A program made the translations under genes and the position numbers. Below, piece by piece: positions 45,547 through 53,595 of a stretch of 64,000 nt of DNA. The notes under the pieces are model-generated. The model saw nothing but the letters and a program-made list of their open reading frames with translations. It was not told the DNA's origin and searched no databases. Origin of the DNA: Paenibacillus dokdonensis (GTDB taxonomy: Bacteria > Bacillota > Bacilli > Paenibacillales > Paenibacillaceae); the NCBI RefSeq assembly GCF_004916975.1, contig NZ_STGQ01000001.1, positions 3,713,674-3,777,673 of the forward strand, read 5' to 3'. Positions within the stretch are counted from its first letter, which is position 1; each line of letters opens with the position of its first letter.

Positions 45547-46877
45547 TTACAAGACATGAAAGGCAGCTAATTTACGAATAAGCGGCATAGCCACTGCCTC
45601 ATCAACCGTCAATCTAACCGAAGTCGCTTCCACGGTCTCCATCCGTACAATTCGTTTATGACCTACCGATTGACCTTGGACAATAAGCTTCCATTGCCCA
45701 TTCACAAGTGCTTCAAGTCGATAGCTGCGAATTCGTTCTCCTTCGGCGATCTGTTCCATCATGACAATATGATTGATTTCCGTCGGTGAGGGGAAAATAA
45801 GCTCCACCACTTCGCCTTCACCGCTTGTTACTTCCTGCGAAGTGTCGAACCTTCTCGTAATTTCCTGACCAAAAGCTGTGAACTGCTCTACATCGGCATC
45901 AGGCACTAGACCACGATTGTCAATGACCATGCCAATCAGTAAGTTCGTGTTGCTGCCTACCGAATTATAATAACACTCCACCAATTCCTCGACGGGATAG
46001 AGCAATTGATCTTCTCCTTCCATCCAGAACCATTGATTCGGTTTACGATTAGGCATATCCGCTTCTCCTGGTGCCCACACAGAACCATTCGGATTGCCCG
46101 CACCATATTGAGGGCATTCTCCGACTTCCTCTTCAGCACCAAGCTCTGTATGAATCGTATTGCTAATGATGTCTGTCGTGCTCCAGCAAGGATTGGGAGC
46201 GACGCCATCTTCATTGCCAATCCAACGAATAAGCGACGACATTTCCTTTGGTCCCTGAAAGCAAACCGCCTGCGGTTGAAGCTCCAACAATCTTGAACGA
46301 ACATCTGGTCCGCCCTGCTCGGGCGGCAGCGTTCCACCATCGAACCAAATTTCGAATAACTCACCGTAATTCGTCCATAACTCCGTAATTTGCTGCATAA
46401 CGGCCTCATTATAGCGTTCCTGTGCTTTGACGTCATAAGGCTTAACGACTCCTGGATTATCAACTTGAAAGTAACCGTTAGCAGAGGTGCTATAATATAA
46501 CCCCGGACGAATACCGTATCGATGGCATGATGAGATAAAATCACCAACGATGTCTCCTTGACCGTCCCGCCACGGTGTGCTCTTGACGCTATAATCATGT
46601 GCTTCAGTTGGCCATAAGCTAAAGCCACTGCAATGCTTAGCTACTAATACTGCATAAGCAGCACCGGCAGCCTTTGCGGTACGAAGCCATTGGTCCGTGT
46701 CCAATTTCTCAGGATTAAATATTGACGGGTCAGGATGATATCCCCATTGACTTCTCCATTCGTAGCTTGGTTCGAACACTTGAATATCACAATGAATGAA
46801 AATCCCCAGTTCTGCTTCAGCCCATTTCAGTTGCTGCTCCGTTGTTTTAATAATTGAATATTTGTCTCTGTCATCAT
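45547..46877 (-). pseudogene. GH29 alpha-L-fucosidase, frameshifted near its 5' end
   Basis: A glycoside hydrolase that would release alpha-L-fucose. From about codon 11 the protein is intact: QQLKWAEAELGIFIHCD (substrate-binding His), KAAGAAYAVLVAKHCSGFSLW, YGIRPGLYYS, the nucleophile Asp in EIWFDGG, and a C-terminal beta-sandwich. The natural start is ATGATG at 46872-46877, with AGGAAG before it and 15 bases after the previous stop. That frame runs MMTETNIQLLK and then meets a TGA at 46829. The catalytic frame, one base back, is open further upstream but has no start codon. Restoring one A in the A4 run (plus 46845-46848) joins the two. It has no signal peptide, so it would act in the cytosol. 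A sequencing error in the homopolymer is the alternative. Confidence 0.8.
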
Positions 46878-46892
46878 CAACACTTCCTATAT

Positions 46893-48293
46893 TTATTTCT
46901 TTTGTTCTCTTAATGTTTTAATTTTCGCTTCCGATTCCTCGGATAATTTCCGTATGAATTCCGAGACATTCATATCCGATTCTGCGAATTTCGGCATACT
47001 GCCAATCAAATCAACTTGGCTATCCCACATGCTTTTTCGTGCAGGAGGTTCCGCGAACGGATGCTGGAAATACGCAAGATTATTCTTCTCGCTAAGTACG
47101 TGTTCAACAGCATAATCCTTCAAGAACTCTTGATCAATATAGATTGGAGGAATGCCCTTCTTCGAGAAAATCTTCTGATAATCCTTTGAAGTAATATATT
47201 GCAACACTTGCAAAGCTGCTTCCTTCTTGTCACTGGAATTGTTAATCACCCAAGGATGCGTTCCCATAGGCGGTGACATGTCTTTCTTATCTGACCAAGA
47301 CGGAACAGGTAATGTATCCATGTTTCTGATGGTTTCTAGCTTCTCTTCATTTTCACCGGGAAACCAAGACAAATAACCCCACCAATTAATTTCCATGGCA
47401 GCTTGTTTATCCATAAACATATTTTTCCCGCTTGCTTCATCCCCTGGTTCATAGATGCCCGGAATACTGTAGAACTTTTTCATTAAGTCCATATATTCCG
47501 TGAAATTCGGATCTTTGGTCAACAATACCTCACCCGTCTGAGGATCGGTCATATTCATGGATAGCTGCATGAGAGGTACATCGGCAAGCTCCGTATTCCC
47601 TGTACCAAACTCCAAGCCGACGTATTGGACACCATCACGTGTTCCTGTTGTTTTCTTAGCTAGATCAAATACTTCTTCCCATGTCATACTATCTGTTGGA
47701 TACGTTATACCGAACATATCGAAGATATCTTTGTTATAGTACAGTGCAAGAGGACTTGATTCTGCTGGAAGACCGATTAATCTCCCCTGTTCATCACGTG
47801 AACGAATATCCGCTAACAAGGTTGGTTCGATTCCACTAATATCTACATTGTATTGCTGAATCATTTCGTCAAGCGGGAATACCATATCCAAATCAATGAG
47901 TGGTTGTTGCCCGGTATATGCAAGCAGAATGTCCGGCACAATATTCTTGGCATTATTCTCTTGCAGCTGCTGAGAAGTTCCATTGTAGTCCACATGTTCG
48001 AATGTAATATGCGGCAGCGCTTCTTCCACATATTTACCAATTCGGTCCATAAATCCTTCTTCACCCCATGGTGTAGCAACCTTAAGAACGACTTCCTCAT
48101 TTGAGAAATTCTTTGTCTCTACAGCTTCAGGCTTTTCTTCTGTCCCCTGCTCTGTATTCGACACTTTTGATTCTGTGGATGGAGATTCTGTTGTATCGGC
48201 CTCCTTAGAACAAGCTGTAAATAATAGCGTAAATATAAGACAAAATAACAACACCCCAATTGATTTCCGAGCTTTCTTTGTGCTTAAACCCAT
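46893..48293 (-). CDS. Sugar ABC transporter substrate-binding lipoprotein (orphan)
   Basis: A 466-residue extracellular solute-binding protein of family 1. The signal peptide ends in the lipobox LFTAC, so the protein is anchored by a lipid on Cys28. A short Ser/Thr/Glu linker precedes the periplasmic-binding fold (blocks LPAESSPLALYYNKDIFD and MEINWWGYLSWFPG). The ligand is probably a sugar or oligosaccharide, judged by the fucosidase gene that follows. No permease or ATPase genes lie nearby, so it must use a system encoded elsewhere or be a remnant. GGAGGGG lies before the ATG. Control: AraC-type repeats and a cre site upstream. Confidence 0.88.
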   Translation of the reverse strand: MGLSTKKARKSIGVLLFCLIFTLLFTACSKEADTTESPSTESKVSNTEQGTEEKPEAVETKNFSNEEVVLKVATPWGEEGFMDRIGKYVEEALPHITFEHVDYNGTSQQLQENNAKNIVPDILLAYTGQQPLIDLDMVFPLDEMIQQYNVDISGIEPTLLADIRSRDEQGRLIGLPAESSPLALYYNKDIFDMFGITYPTDSMTWEEVFDLAKKTTGTRDGVQYVGLEFGTGNTELADVPLMQLSMNMTDPQTGEVLLTKDPNFTEYMDLMKKFYSIPGIYEPGDEASGKNMFMDKQAAMEINWWGYLSWFPGENEEKLETIRNMDTLPVPSWSDKKDMSPPMGTHPWVINNSSDKKEAALQVLQYITSKDYQKIFSKKGIPPIYIDQEFLKDYAVEHVLSEKNNLAYFQHPFAEPPARKSMWDSQVDLIGSMPKFAESDMNVSEFIRKLSEESEAKIKTLREQKK

Positions 48294-48308
48294 CCTGCCC
48301 CTCCTTTT

Positions 48309-48326
48309 TTTGAATCCGCTTTCAAA
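48309..48326 (-). promoter_or_regulatory. cre site (CcpA operator) of the sugar locus
   Basis: TTTGAAAGCGGATTCAAA on the minus strand fits WWTGNAARCGNWWWCAWW at all 18 positions. It lies between the predicted transcription start (about 48340) and the ribosome site, so CcpA would act as a roadblock when glucose is present. Confidence 0.75.
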
Positions 48327-48346
48327 GCATGGAAAAATTCTTCTCT

Positions 48347-48401
48347 ATACTAACAAACCTCCCTGTATTTTACTTTGCACGAAATAATGAAATTTGCACG
48401 A
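48347..48401 (-). promoter_or_regulatory. AraC-type direct repeats and promoter of the sugar locus
   Basis: TCGTGCAAA occurs twice on the minus strand (plus 48393-48401 and 48374-48382), 19 bases start to start. The similarity extends to 14 of 17 bases on the flank. A TAGTAT -10 lies at 48347-48352, and its weak -35 (48370-48375) touches the nearer repeat. Direct repeats next to a poor -35 are the usual arrangement for AraC-family activators. Confidence 0.55.
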
Positions 48402-48447
48402 TACTATGACTTTTCACCAGTCTAGCTTTTCATATTTGTCGATAGAA

Positions 48448-49334
48448 TTAATACAACTTACGCATCCGCTTTCGATAGTCACTGCAAGTTTCCCCACACT
48501 GCTTCTTGAACTGACGAGCAAAATAATGAATCGAGGAGAACCCTAACGTTGTAGCAATTTCGGTAATAGTCATGTTTGTTTCACGCAAATATTTTTTGGC
48601 TCGATCCATTTTCAGTTGGATCCAGTAATGCTGAGGGCTACAGTCTGTCGCTTTGCGGAATAATTCATATAAATAAGAACTGCTAATATTTAATCGTTCC
48701 GCCCAATTCATAATTGAAACCGATGTGCATAGCTCATTTTCCATCCATTGCTTCACTTTCTGAACTCTTGGGTCGTCCATGATATGTGGATTTTGAAAAT
48801 AACGGATATATAGAATAAAGAAGCTTTCGAACGCGGCCCGCAGTTCATTTTCGATACCAAGCTCTTCACTGGCGATTTGATCAACAACATGATAGAAGCC
48901 ATTCATCCATGAACAGTGAGTAGGAAGTTTTATTTTGGCTGGCAACTGTATACCATCCCGGAAATAAACCGTGGGTACACATCGCTTGAGTTCAAACGTA
49001 TTTAAATGGTAATTTACAAGCTGATTATTGCCTCTTTCATAACTAGCTCCTGCCGATGGCTGGAAATCAACATAAACAGATAATGTCACCATCGGATCGG
49101 TGCTATATGCATAGAACGTGTGCTCTACTCCTGGTTCAATATAAAACATATCATCACTTTGAGCTGAGAATAGCTGCCCATTAATTTTCACCTTACCTTT
49201 ACCGCTTTTGATATAGAAAAAAAAGGAGTGTAACTTTTCCGAGGCCCGTTCACTTCATTCGTTTGAAACGGATAATAAGCCGCGTTAATAATGCTAGGAT
49301 GAATATCCTTCAAATCAATCCTGTTCAACTTCAT
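48448..49334 (-). pseudogene. AraC-family regulator, frameshifted
   Basis: A transcription activator of about 295 residues if repaired. The N-terminal cupin-like part is seen as EKLHSFFFYIKSGKGKVKIN and DMFYIEPGVEHTFYAY. The C-terminal double helix-turn-helix has SIMNWAERLNISSSYLYELF and ITEIATTLGFSSIHYFARQF. The natural start is the ATG at 49332-49334 with GGGGGAG upstream, reading MKLNRIDLKDIHPSIINAAY and PFQTNEVNG. The domain continues in another frame (one base lost) from about 49243-49262, and the first frame ends soon after at TGA. The GGG run at 49245-49247 is the likeliest place. It would activate the binding protein/fucosidase operon behind it. Confidence 0.75.
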
Positions 49335-49538
49335 CGTTTCACGCTCCCCCTATGACCTTCTCGACTCATACTATGTTTCAACCCTTACTTTTCAGCGTTG
49401 TTAGTGCTTCATCGAAGCATTTCGTTCATCCATATCATCTTCTTCATCGTGTTTGTTTTCTTGCCTGTCTGTCTATCCTTCGACATCATAACTCCGTTCC
49501 CTTTACCTAGAAAAAGGCTTTGAACAGTTAGGCAACCG
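49335..49538. other. Spacer upstream of araC
   Basis: No supported gene. A 26-codon minus-strand frame (ATGATGTCG...) ends at 49409, but its ribosome site is only two bases from the start codon. A small GCTTC/GAAGC hairpin lies near 49413-49425. Confidence 0.4.
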
Positions 49539-49580
49539 AAAAAAAAGGATGATCTCTGTACTGAACAGGAGTCATCCTTT
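49539..49580. terminator. Bidirectional terminator after the VOC gene
   Basis: AAAAGGATGA and TCATCCTTTT pair, with T runs on both strands. Confidence 0.75.
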
Positions 49581-49592
49581 TCAATCTCCATT

Positions 49593-49609
49593 TGTGCCTG
49601 TACGGGCAA
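49593..49609 (+). repeat. 17-bp direct repeat, right copy
   Basis: Identical to 42373-42389. Here it is followed by a T run (ATTTTT), so this copy could itself be a weak terminator. It lies between the hairpin at 49539-49580 and the VOC gene. Confidence 0.7.
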
Positions 49610-49668
49610 TTTTTAGCAAAAAAATAAGCGCAACCCTGCTCACGCATAAGTGCACTTATGAAGAAACC

Positions 49669-50298
49669 TCAGTTAAAATTGATCGTCCCATGTCCCGACA
49701 CATATATGGTTACTGGAAAGATCTCCGAATCCTTTTCGGCAAAATACCAACGCCGATCTTTTTTCACGATGATGAACAACCCATGCTCATCCCCAACCGG
49801 AACAAAGCTGTCACTGCCCTCTCTCCATTTGGGAAAGCCTTCACTCTGCATTTCTTCCACAAAGAGTGGAATTTCGTCTCTCACAATCCCGATTTCACTC
49901 ACGCACAGCAGACTTTCAGAGGTAAAAGGCTCATCTGAAGCATTATCCAGATTATGCCTTGCGATTAGTTCCACAATGTTACCGGCCGGATCTTCAAAAT
50001 AAACCGCGTGGGCATTCCACGATTCGAAATCAGCCTCGTCTTTGCCCTCCTCACGGTTAAGCTCTACTTTATCCAAAAGCCAGACTTTCGCTTCCTTAAA
50101 CTGATTTTCCGGAATATTGAAGGCATAGTGATAGAAAGGATGCCCCTGCTTGGCTTGTTCAAACGTTAGCCTTGTCTGGCCAATTCGCACCGAGAATCCG
50201 TCTTGATCTTCAACCACCGGCAATTCCAACGTATCCTTGTAAAAATGTTTCAAAGGTTCCAATTCTGCTGTTTTCAGCTTGATCTCATCAAAATGCAT
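49669..50298 (-). CDS. VOC-family (glyoxalase/dioxygenase-like) protein
   Basis: A 209-residue vicinal-oxygen-chelate protein with one clear betaalpha-beta-beta-beta module (IKLKTAELEPLKHFYKDTLELP, AVYFEDPAGNIVELIAR) and a less conserved second half. The metal ligands of glyoxalase I (His, Glu) are partly visible (FYHYAF, NIVELIA). The function could be dioxygenase, resistance or binding; I cannot choose. AAGGAGGGG lies before the ATG. Single-gene unit. Confidence 0.75.
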   Translation of the reverse strand: MHFDEIKLKTAELEPLKHFYKDTLELPVVEDQDGFSVRIGQTRLTFEQAKQGHPFYHYAFNIPENQFKEAKVWLLDKVELNREEGKDEADFESWNAHAVYFEDPAGNIVELIARHNLDNASDEPFTSESLLCVSEIGIVRDEIPLFVEEMQSEGFPKWREGSDSFVPVGDEHGLFIIVKKDRRWYFAEKDSEIFPVTIYVSGHGTINFN

Positions 50299-50339
50299 GA
50301 TGTCCCCTCCTTAAGCACATGAAAATGATATTATCAGCC

Positions 50340-50383
50340 AAAAAACCGTCAAGTACATGGATTGTTGTACTTAACGGTTTTTT
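50340..50383 (-). terminator. Terminator after desR
   Basis: On the minus strand AAAACCGT..AAGTAC pairs with GTACTT.ACGGTTTT and is followed by TTTT. Confidence 0.85.
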
Positions 50384-50396
50384 TCTGATTTTACAG

Positions 50397-50996
50397 TCAT
50401 TTGAACCAGCCCTTCTCCTTAAAACGCGTAATGGCTTCCACGCGGTTCGTGACCTGGAGTTTATCAAGAATGACGGAAATATAGTTCCTTACGGTTCCTT
50501 GCGTGATATACAATTGACTGGCAATTTCCTTCGTGTTTCTCCCATCTGCGATCAGTCCGATAACGTCCTTCTCCCGCTGGGTCAGCGGATTTTCCTCTCC
50601 AGAGGCATCATCTACCAGCTCCGAGGCATAGATTCGCTTTCCTGCCATGATACTCCGTATGGAGTCCGCCAATTCCTCACTGGGGCTGTCCTTCAGCAAA
50701 TATCCATTCGCACCAGCTTTAATAGCCCGTTCGAAATATCCGAATCGCGCAAAAGTCGTCAGAATCATCACTTTACAGCCGCTGCCCTTCAGCTCCTCGG
50801 CGGCCTCAAGTCCGCTCTTCCCTGGCATCTCAATATCCATGATACAAATATCCGGCTTCAACTGGAGAACCAGCTTCACGGCATCCTCACCGTTGCTTGC
50901 TTGGCCCACGACCTGCATATCCTCTTCCAAATTAACCAGTGAAGCAAGCGCTCCAAGCACCATCCGCTGGTCTTCAGCGATTACTACTCGAATCAC
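50397..50996 (-). CDS. desR: Response regulator DesR (NarL family)
   Basis: A 199-residue LuxR/NarL-type regulator. The phospho-acceptor is Asp54 (CIMDIEMPGK), the same number as in B. subtilis DesR. The C-terminal helix-turn-helix is LTQREKDVIGLIADGRNTKEIA then YITQGTVRNYISVIL. When phosphorylated by DesK on cooling, it activates des. The GTG start overlaps the desK stop. A matching inverted repeat lies upstream of des. Confidence 0.92.
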   Translation of the reverse strand: MIRVVIAEDQRMVLGALASLVNLEEDMQVVGQASNGEDAVKLVLQLKPDICIMDIEMPGKSGLEAAEELKGSGCKVMILTTFARFGYFERAIKAGANGYLLKDSPSEELADSIRSIMAGKRIYASELVDDASGEENPLTQREKDVIGLIADGRNTKEIASQLYITQGTVRNYISVILDKLQVTNRVEAITRFKEKGWFK

Positions 50997-52135
50997 AGTA
51001 CCACCTCCTTATTCGGATGTTTCACGATATTCGGCACTTTTACGATGATCCTCGTTCCGGGATCTTCGTTCGAGGCCACCGCCATGCAGCCGTTCACGAA
51101 TTCCAGCCGTTCTTTCATTCCGCGCAATCCACTGCCTTTGGCCAAAAGGGGATCCCCTCCCATACCAATTCCATTATCTATAATTTGAATCTTCAGCTCC
51201 GTTGTTGACGAATCAATGATGATCGAGCAGACTGTAGCATTGCTGTGCTTGACCACGTTCGTGACCGCTTCCTTCAAACACATGCTGAGCACGTTTTCTA
51301 CCAGAAGCGATGTGTTGCTTAGAATCGGGTCTCCTGTCAGCATAAACTCAATCTCCGCTGCCTTCAGGATCTGTTTGATGCGGAACATCTCATCCTCCAG
51401 GCGCGTGCCGCGCATTTTCGTAACCATTTCCCGCACCTCATTGAGCGCGTTTCTGGCCGTGTGACGCACATCGTTGATCTCAGCCTCCGCCTGGGCCGGG
51501 TTAGTCCTCATTAATCTGCCTGCCAAATCACTCTTCAGCCCGATAAGGGAAAGCTTCTGTCCCAGCGTATCATGCAGATCACGGGCAATTCTCTGACGTT
51601 CCTCCAGCTTCACCAGTTCGGAAATCCGTTTGTTGGCATCCTCCAGCTGTATTTCAAGTTTTCCCCGCTTGTTCCGGTAGTATGTGGTAACGGGCAGCAG
51701 AATCACTGCGATGAGACTGATCAGCACAAACGGAATTTGCGTAATCATAACAGGATCTTTTGTAACGTAGCCATAGTTAATCGTCGCGATCGTCGTGACA
51801 AGATGAATGGTATATAGTACCACAAATCCAACCCGATGATGGAAATTGCCGATAAAAAACGCGACGAAAAGCGCGAAATATACGTAGCCAAAAAGCAGCG
51901 TCATCGCAATCGAGATCAGCATCTGAATGGATGTCCAGAAGTACACCAGCCAACCCTTTGAGACAAAGGACAGCACATAGCATCCAAAAAAGGCCAGAAT
52001 CATCAGAACGCCAAACACCACATGAACCACTGACGAAGATCGAAAAATGAAATAGAAAGGGAGAATATAAAAGACAACCCACACATAGGGGCTAAGTCCT
52101 GTACTCCTGTGGAAAATTTGATACCATTTCTGCAA
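50993..52135 (-). CDS. desK: Membrane thermosensor kinase DesK
   Basis: A 380-residue sensor kinase. About five membrane segments fill residues 15-150 and act as the thickness sensor in DesK. The dimerisation domain EERQRIARDLHDTLGQKLS carries His188, the same position as in B. subtilis DesK, and the HATPase domain contains EAVTNVVKHS and GSGLRGMKERLE. It works as phosphatase in fluid membranes and kinase after cold shock. The start is TTG at 52135, behind GGAGG. It lies 65 bases after des. Confidence 0.92.
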   Translation of the reverse strand: MQKWYQIFHRSTGLSPYVWVVFYILPFYFIFRSSSVVHVVFGVLMILAFFGCYVLSFVSKGWLVYFWTSIQMLISIAMTLLFGYVYFALFVAFFIGNFHHRVGFVVLYTIHLVTTIATINYGYVTKDPVMITQIPFVLISLIAVILLPVTTYYRNKRGKLEIQLEDANKRISELVKLEERQRIARDLHDTLGQKLSLIGLKSDLAGRLMRTNPAQAEAEINDVRHTARNALNEVREMVTKMRGTRLEDEMFRIKQILKAAEIEFMLTGDPILSNTSLLVENVLSMCLKEAVTNVVKHSNATVCSIIIDSSTTELKIQIIDNGIGMGGDPLLAKGSGLRGMKERLEFVNGCMAVASNEDPGTRIIVKVPNIVKHPNKEVVL

Positions 52136-52200
52136 GGCGGTTCCTCCATGGCATGCTATCTATAGGTTACCTTTATTTTATCATAATCTGTGACGAGAGG

Positions 52201-53268
52201 TTATTCCCCTTGTATGCTTGCCCTCGGGCTGGGAATGGGTTTCGTTTCGCGTTTAGCTTTTTGCATGGAACTTTTGAACTGTTTGAACTGTTTGAAGCTA
52301 ATGAACGTCTTGTGCTGCTCATCCCACAGACGGAATTTCAGAGAAGTCAAGCTCGTAAGCAGCGTAATCGTCGTGGCCTTTTGCAGTGGCGGCGTTGCAT
52401 TATGCGCTAACTCCAGGTTGTAATTAGGAACCTTCGGACTCAGGTGATGAACATGATGAAAGCCAATGTTACCCGTTAACCATTGCAACAATTTTGGCAG
52501 CTTATAATACGAGCTTCCTTCCACCGCCGCCTTCACGTAGCTCCATTCGTCTTCATTTTCGAAATACGAATCCTCAAACTGATGCTGTACATAGAATAAC
52601 CAGATTCCGAGCATTCCAGAAACGAATATAATAGGAAGCTGAATCATCATAAATGCCTGCCATCCAACAGCCCAGCAAAGCAATGCATACAGAATTGCAA
52701 TCGCAGCATTCATGACATATGTGTTGAGACGTTCCTTCCGTTTCGCTCCTTTGCGGTTAAAACGATATGACAGCACAAACACAAAAATCGGTCCAAGACC
52801 AAGCATGACCACCGGATTGCGATAGATGCGGTAAGCCGCGCGACGGATAAAAGATGCGGCAGCATATTCGTCCACCGTCATCACCCACATATCACCAATC
52901 CCCCGTTTATCCAGGTTACTGCTCGTTGCATGATGAATGGAATGCGTGTTCTTCCACTGTTGATATGGAACCAGCGTGATGACACCCGTAATGGTACCAA
53001 TGATTTCATTCGCCCGCCGGTTCTGAAAGAATGAATAATGACAGCAGTCGTGAAATATGATGAACGTCCGGATCACGAACCCTGATGCAATGATCAGAAT
53101 GGGAAGAGTAATCCAATGCGATAGAGACAAGCTTAAATATGCGGTGTACCAGAGTATTAACAATGGCCCAAGCGTTGATATCATCTGCCTGATGCTCGAC
53201 TTCGTATTGCTTTTTTCAAAGGGAGCCATCTCTTTTCTTAAATTCCTTACTTTCGATTGCTGCGTCAT
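52201..53268 (-). CDS. des: Acyl-lipid fatty acid desaturase Des
   Basis: A 355-residue membrane di-iron desaturase that puts a cis double bond into phospholipid acyl chains, restoring fluidity in the cold. The three histidine boxes are present: HDCCHYSFF, HSIHHA and HHVHHL, with hydrophobic pairs of membrane helices between them. AGGAAGA lies before the ATG. It is followed by desK and desR, the B. subtilis order, so sensor, regulator and output are one unit. Confidence 0.93.
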   Translation of the reverse strand: MTQQSKVRNLRKEMAPFEKSNTKSSIRQMISTLGPLLILWYTAYLSLSLSHWITLPILIIASGFVIRTFIIFHDCCHYSFFQNRRANEIIGTITGVITLVPYQQWKNTHSIHHATSSNLDKRGIGDMWVMTVDEYAAASFIRRAAYRIYRNPVVMLGLGPIFVFVLSYRFNRKGAKRKERLNTYVMNAAIAILYALLCWAVGWQAFMMIQLPIIFVSGMLGIWLFYVQHQFEDSYFENEDEWSYVKAAVEGSSYYKLPKLLQWLTGNIGFHHVHHLSPKVPNYNLELAHNATPPLQKATTITLLTSLTSLKFRLWDEQHKTFISFKQFKQFKSSMQKAKRETKPIPSPRASIQGE

Positions 53269-53334
53269 ATGTCTTCCTCCCAGAGTGGATGCATGAAAAC
53301 CGCCACGGCATATCCATGAACGTCTTCTATCCTC

Positions 53335-53401
53335 AGTATAGGAAACAACTTGTTGCCCGGGTAGTCATGAACATCAGGTAGGGAGTATGACAAATGTCAT
53401 A
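53335..53401 (-). promoter_or_regulatory. des promoter with DesR-type inverted repeats
   Basis: A TATACT -10 lies at 53335-53340, with no good -35, as expected for an activated promoter. TATGACA-AA-TGTCATA, a perfect 7-bp-arm inverted repeat, is at 53386-53401, about 64 bases before the predicted start. TCATGA at 53365-53370 is a second half-site near -38. DesR in B. subtilis protects about -28 to -77, so the spacing agrees. Confidence 0.65.
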
Positions 53402-53469
53402 TAGGCGATTGCAAATCGGTGCTGAATGCTTTTCGTTCAAACTGGCTTGCTGTGAAGCGCGGTATAAAG
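53402..53469. other. Short spacer upstream of des
   Basis: Between the des control region and the lactonase terminator. Nothing recognised. Confidence 0.4.
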
Positions 53470-53493
53470 AAAAAGCCCCGGGTATCCGGGGCC
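53470..53493 (-). terminator. Terminator after the lactonase gene
   Basis: On the minus strand GCCCCGG, ATA, CCGGGGC and TTTTTC. Confidence 0.85.
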
Positions 53494-53595
53494 TGAAAGC
53501 GCATATGTTCAAACAAATATTTTGCGGGCGGCGGTGATGGCCTTGTCATTCGGCTCTTCTTTCTTCAGCAAATCCACCTCGTCAGCTGCCTGATC

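Noticed and set aside
49409..49489. 26-codon minus-strand frame upstream of araC
   Set aside because: The only G-rich site is two bases from the start codon, and the product is a Met/Lys-rich string without features.
53507..53595. Frame continuing 28 codons past the lactonase stop
   Set aside because: An open stretch of this length is expected by chance about one time in four, and no start or ribosome site supports it.
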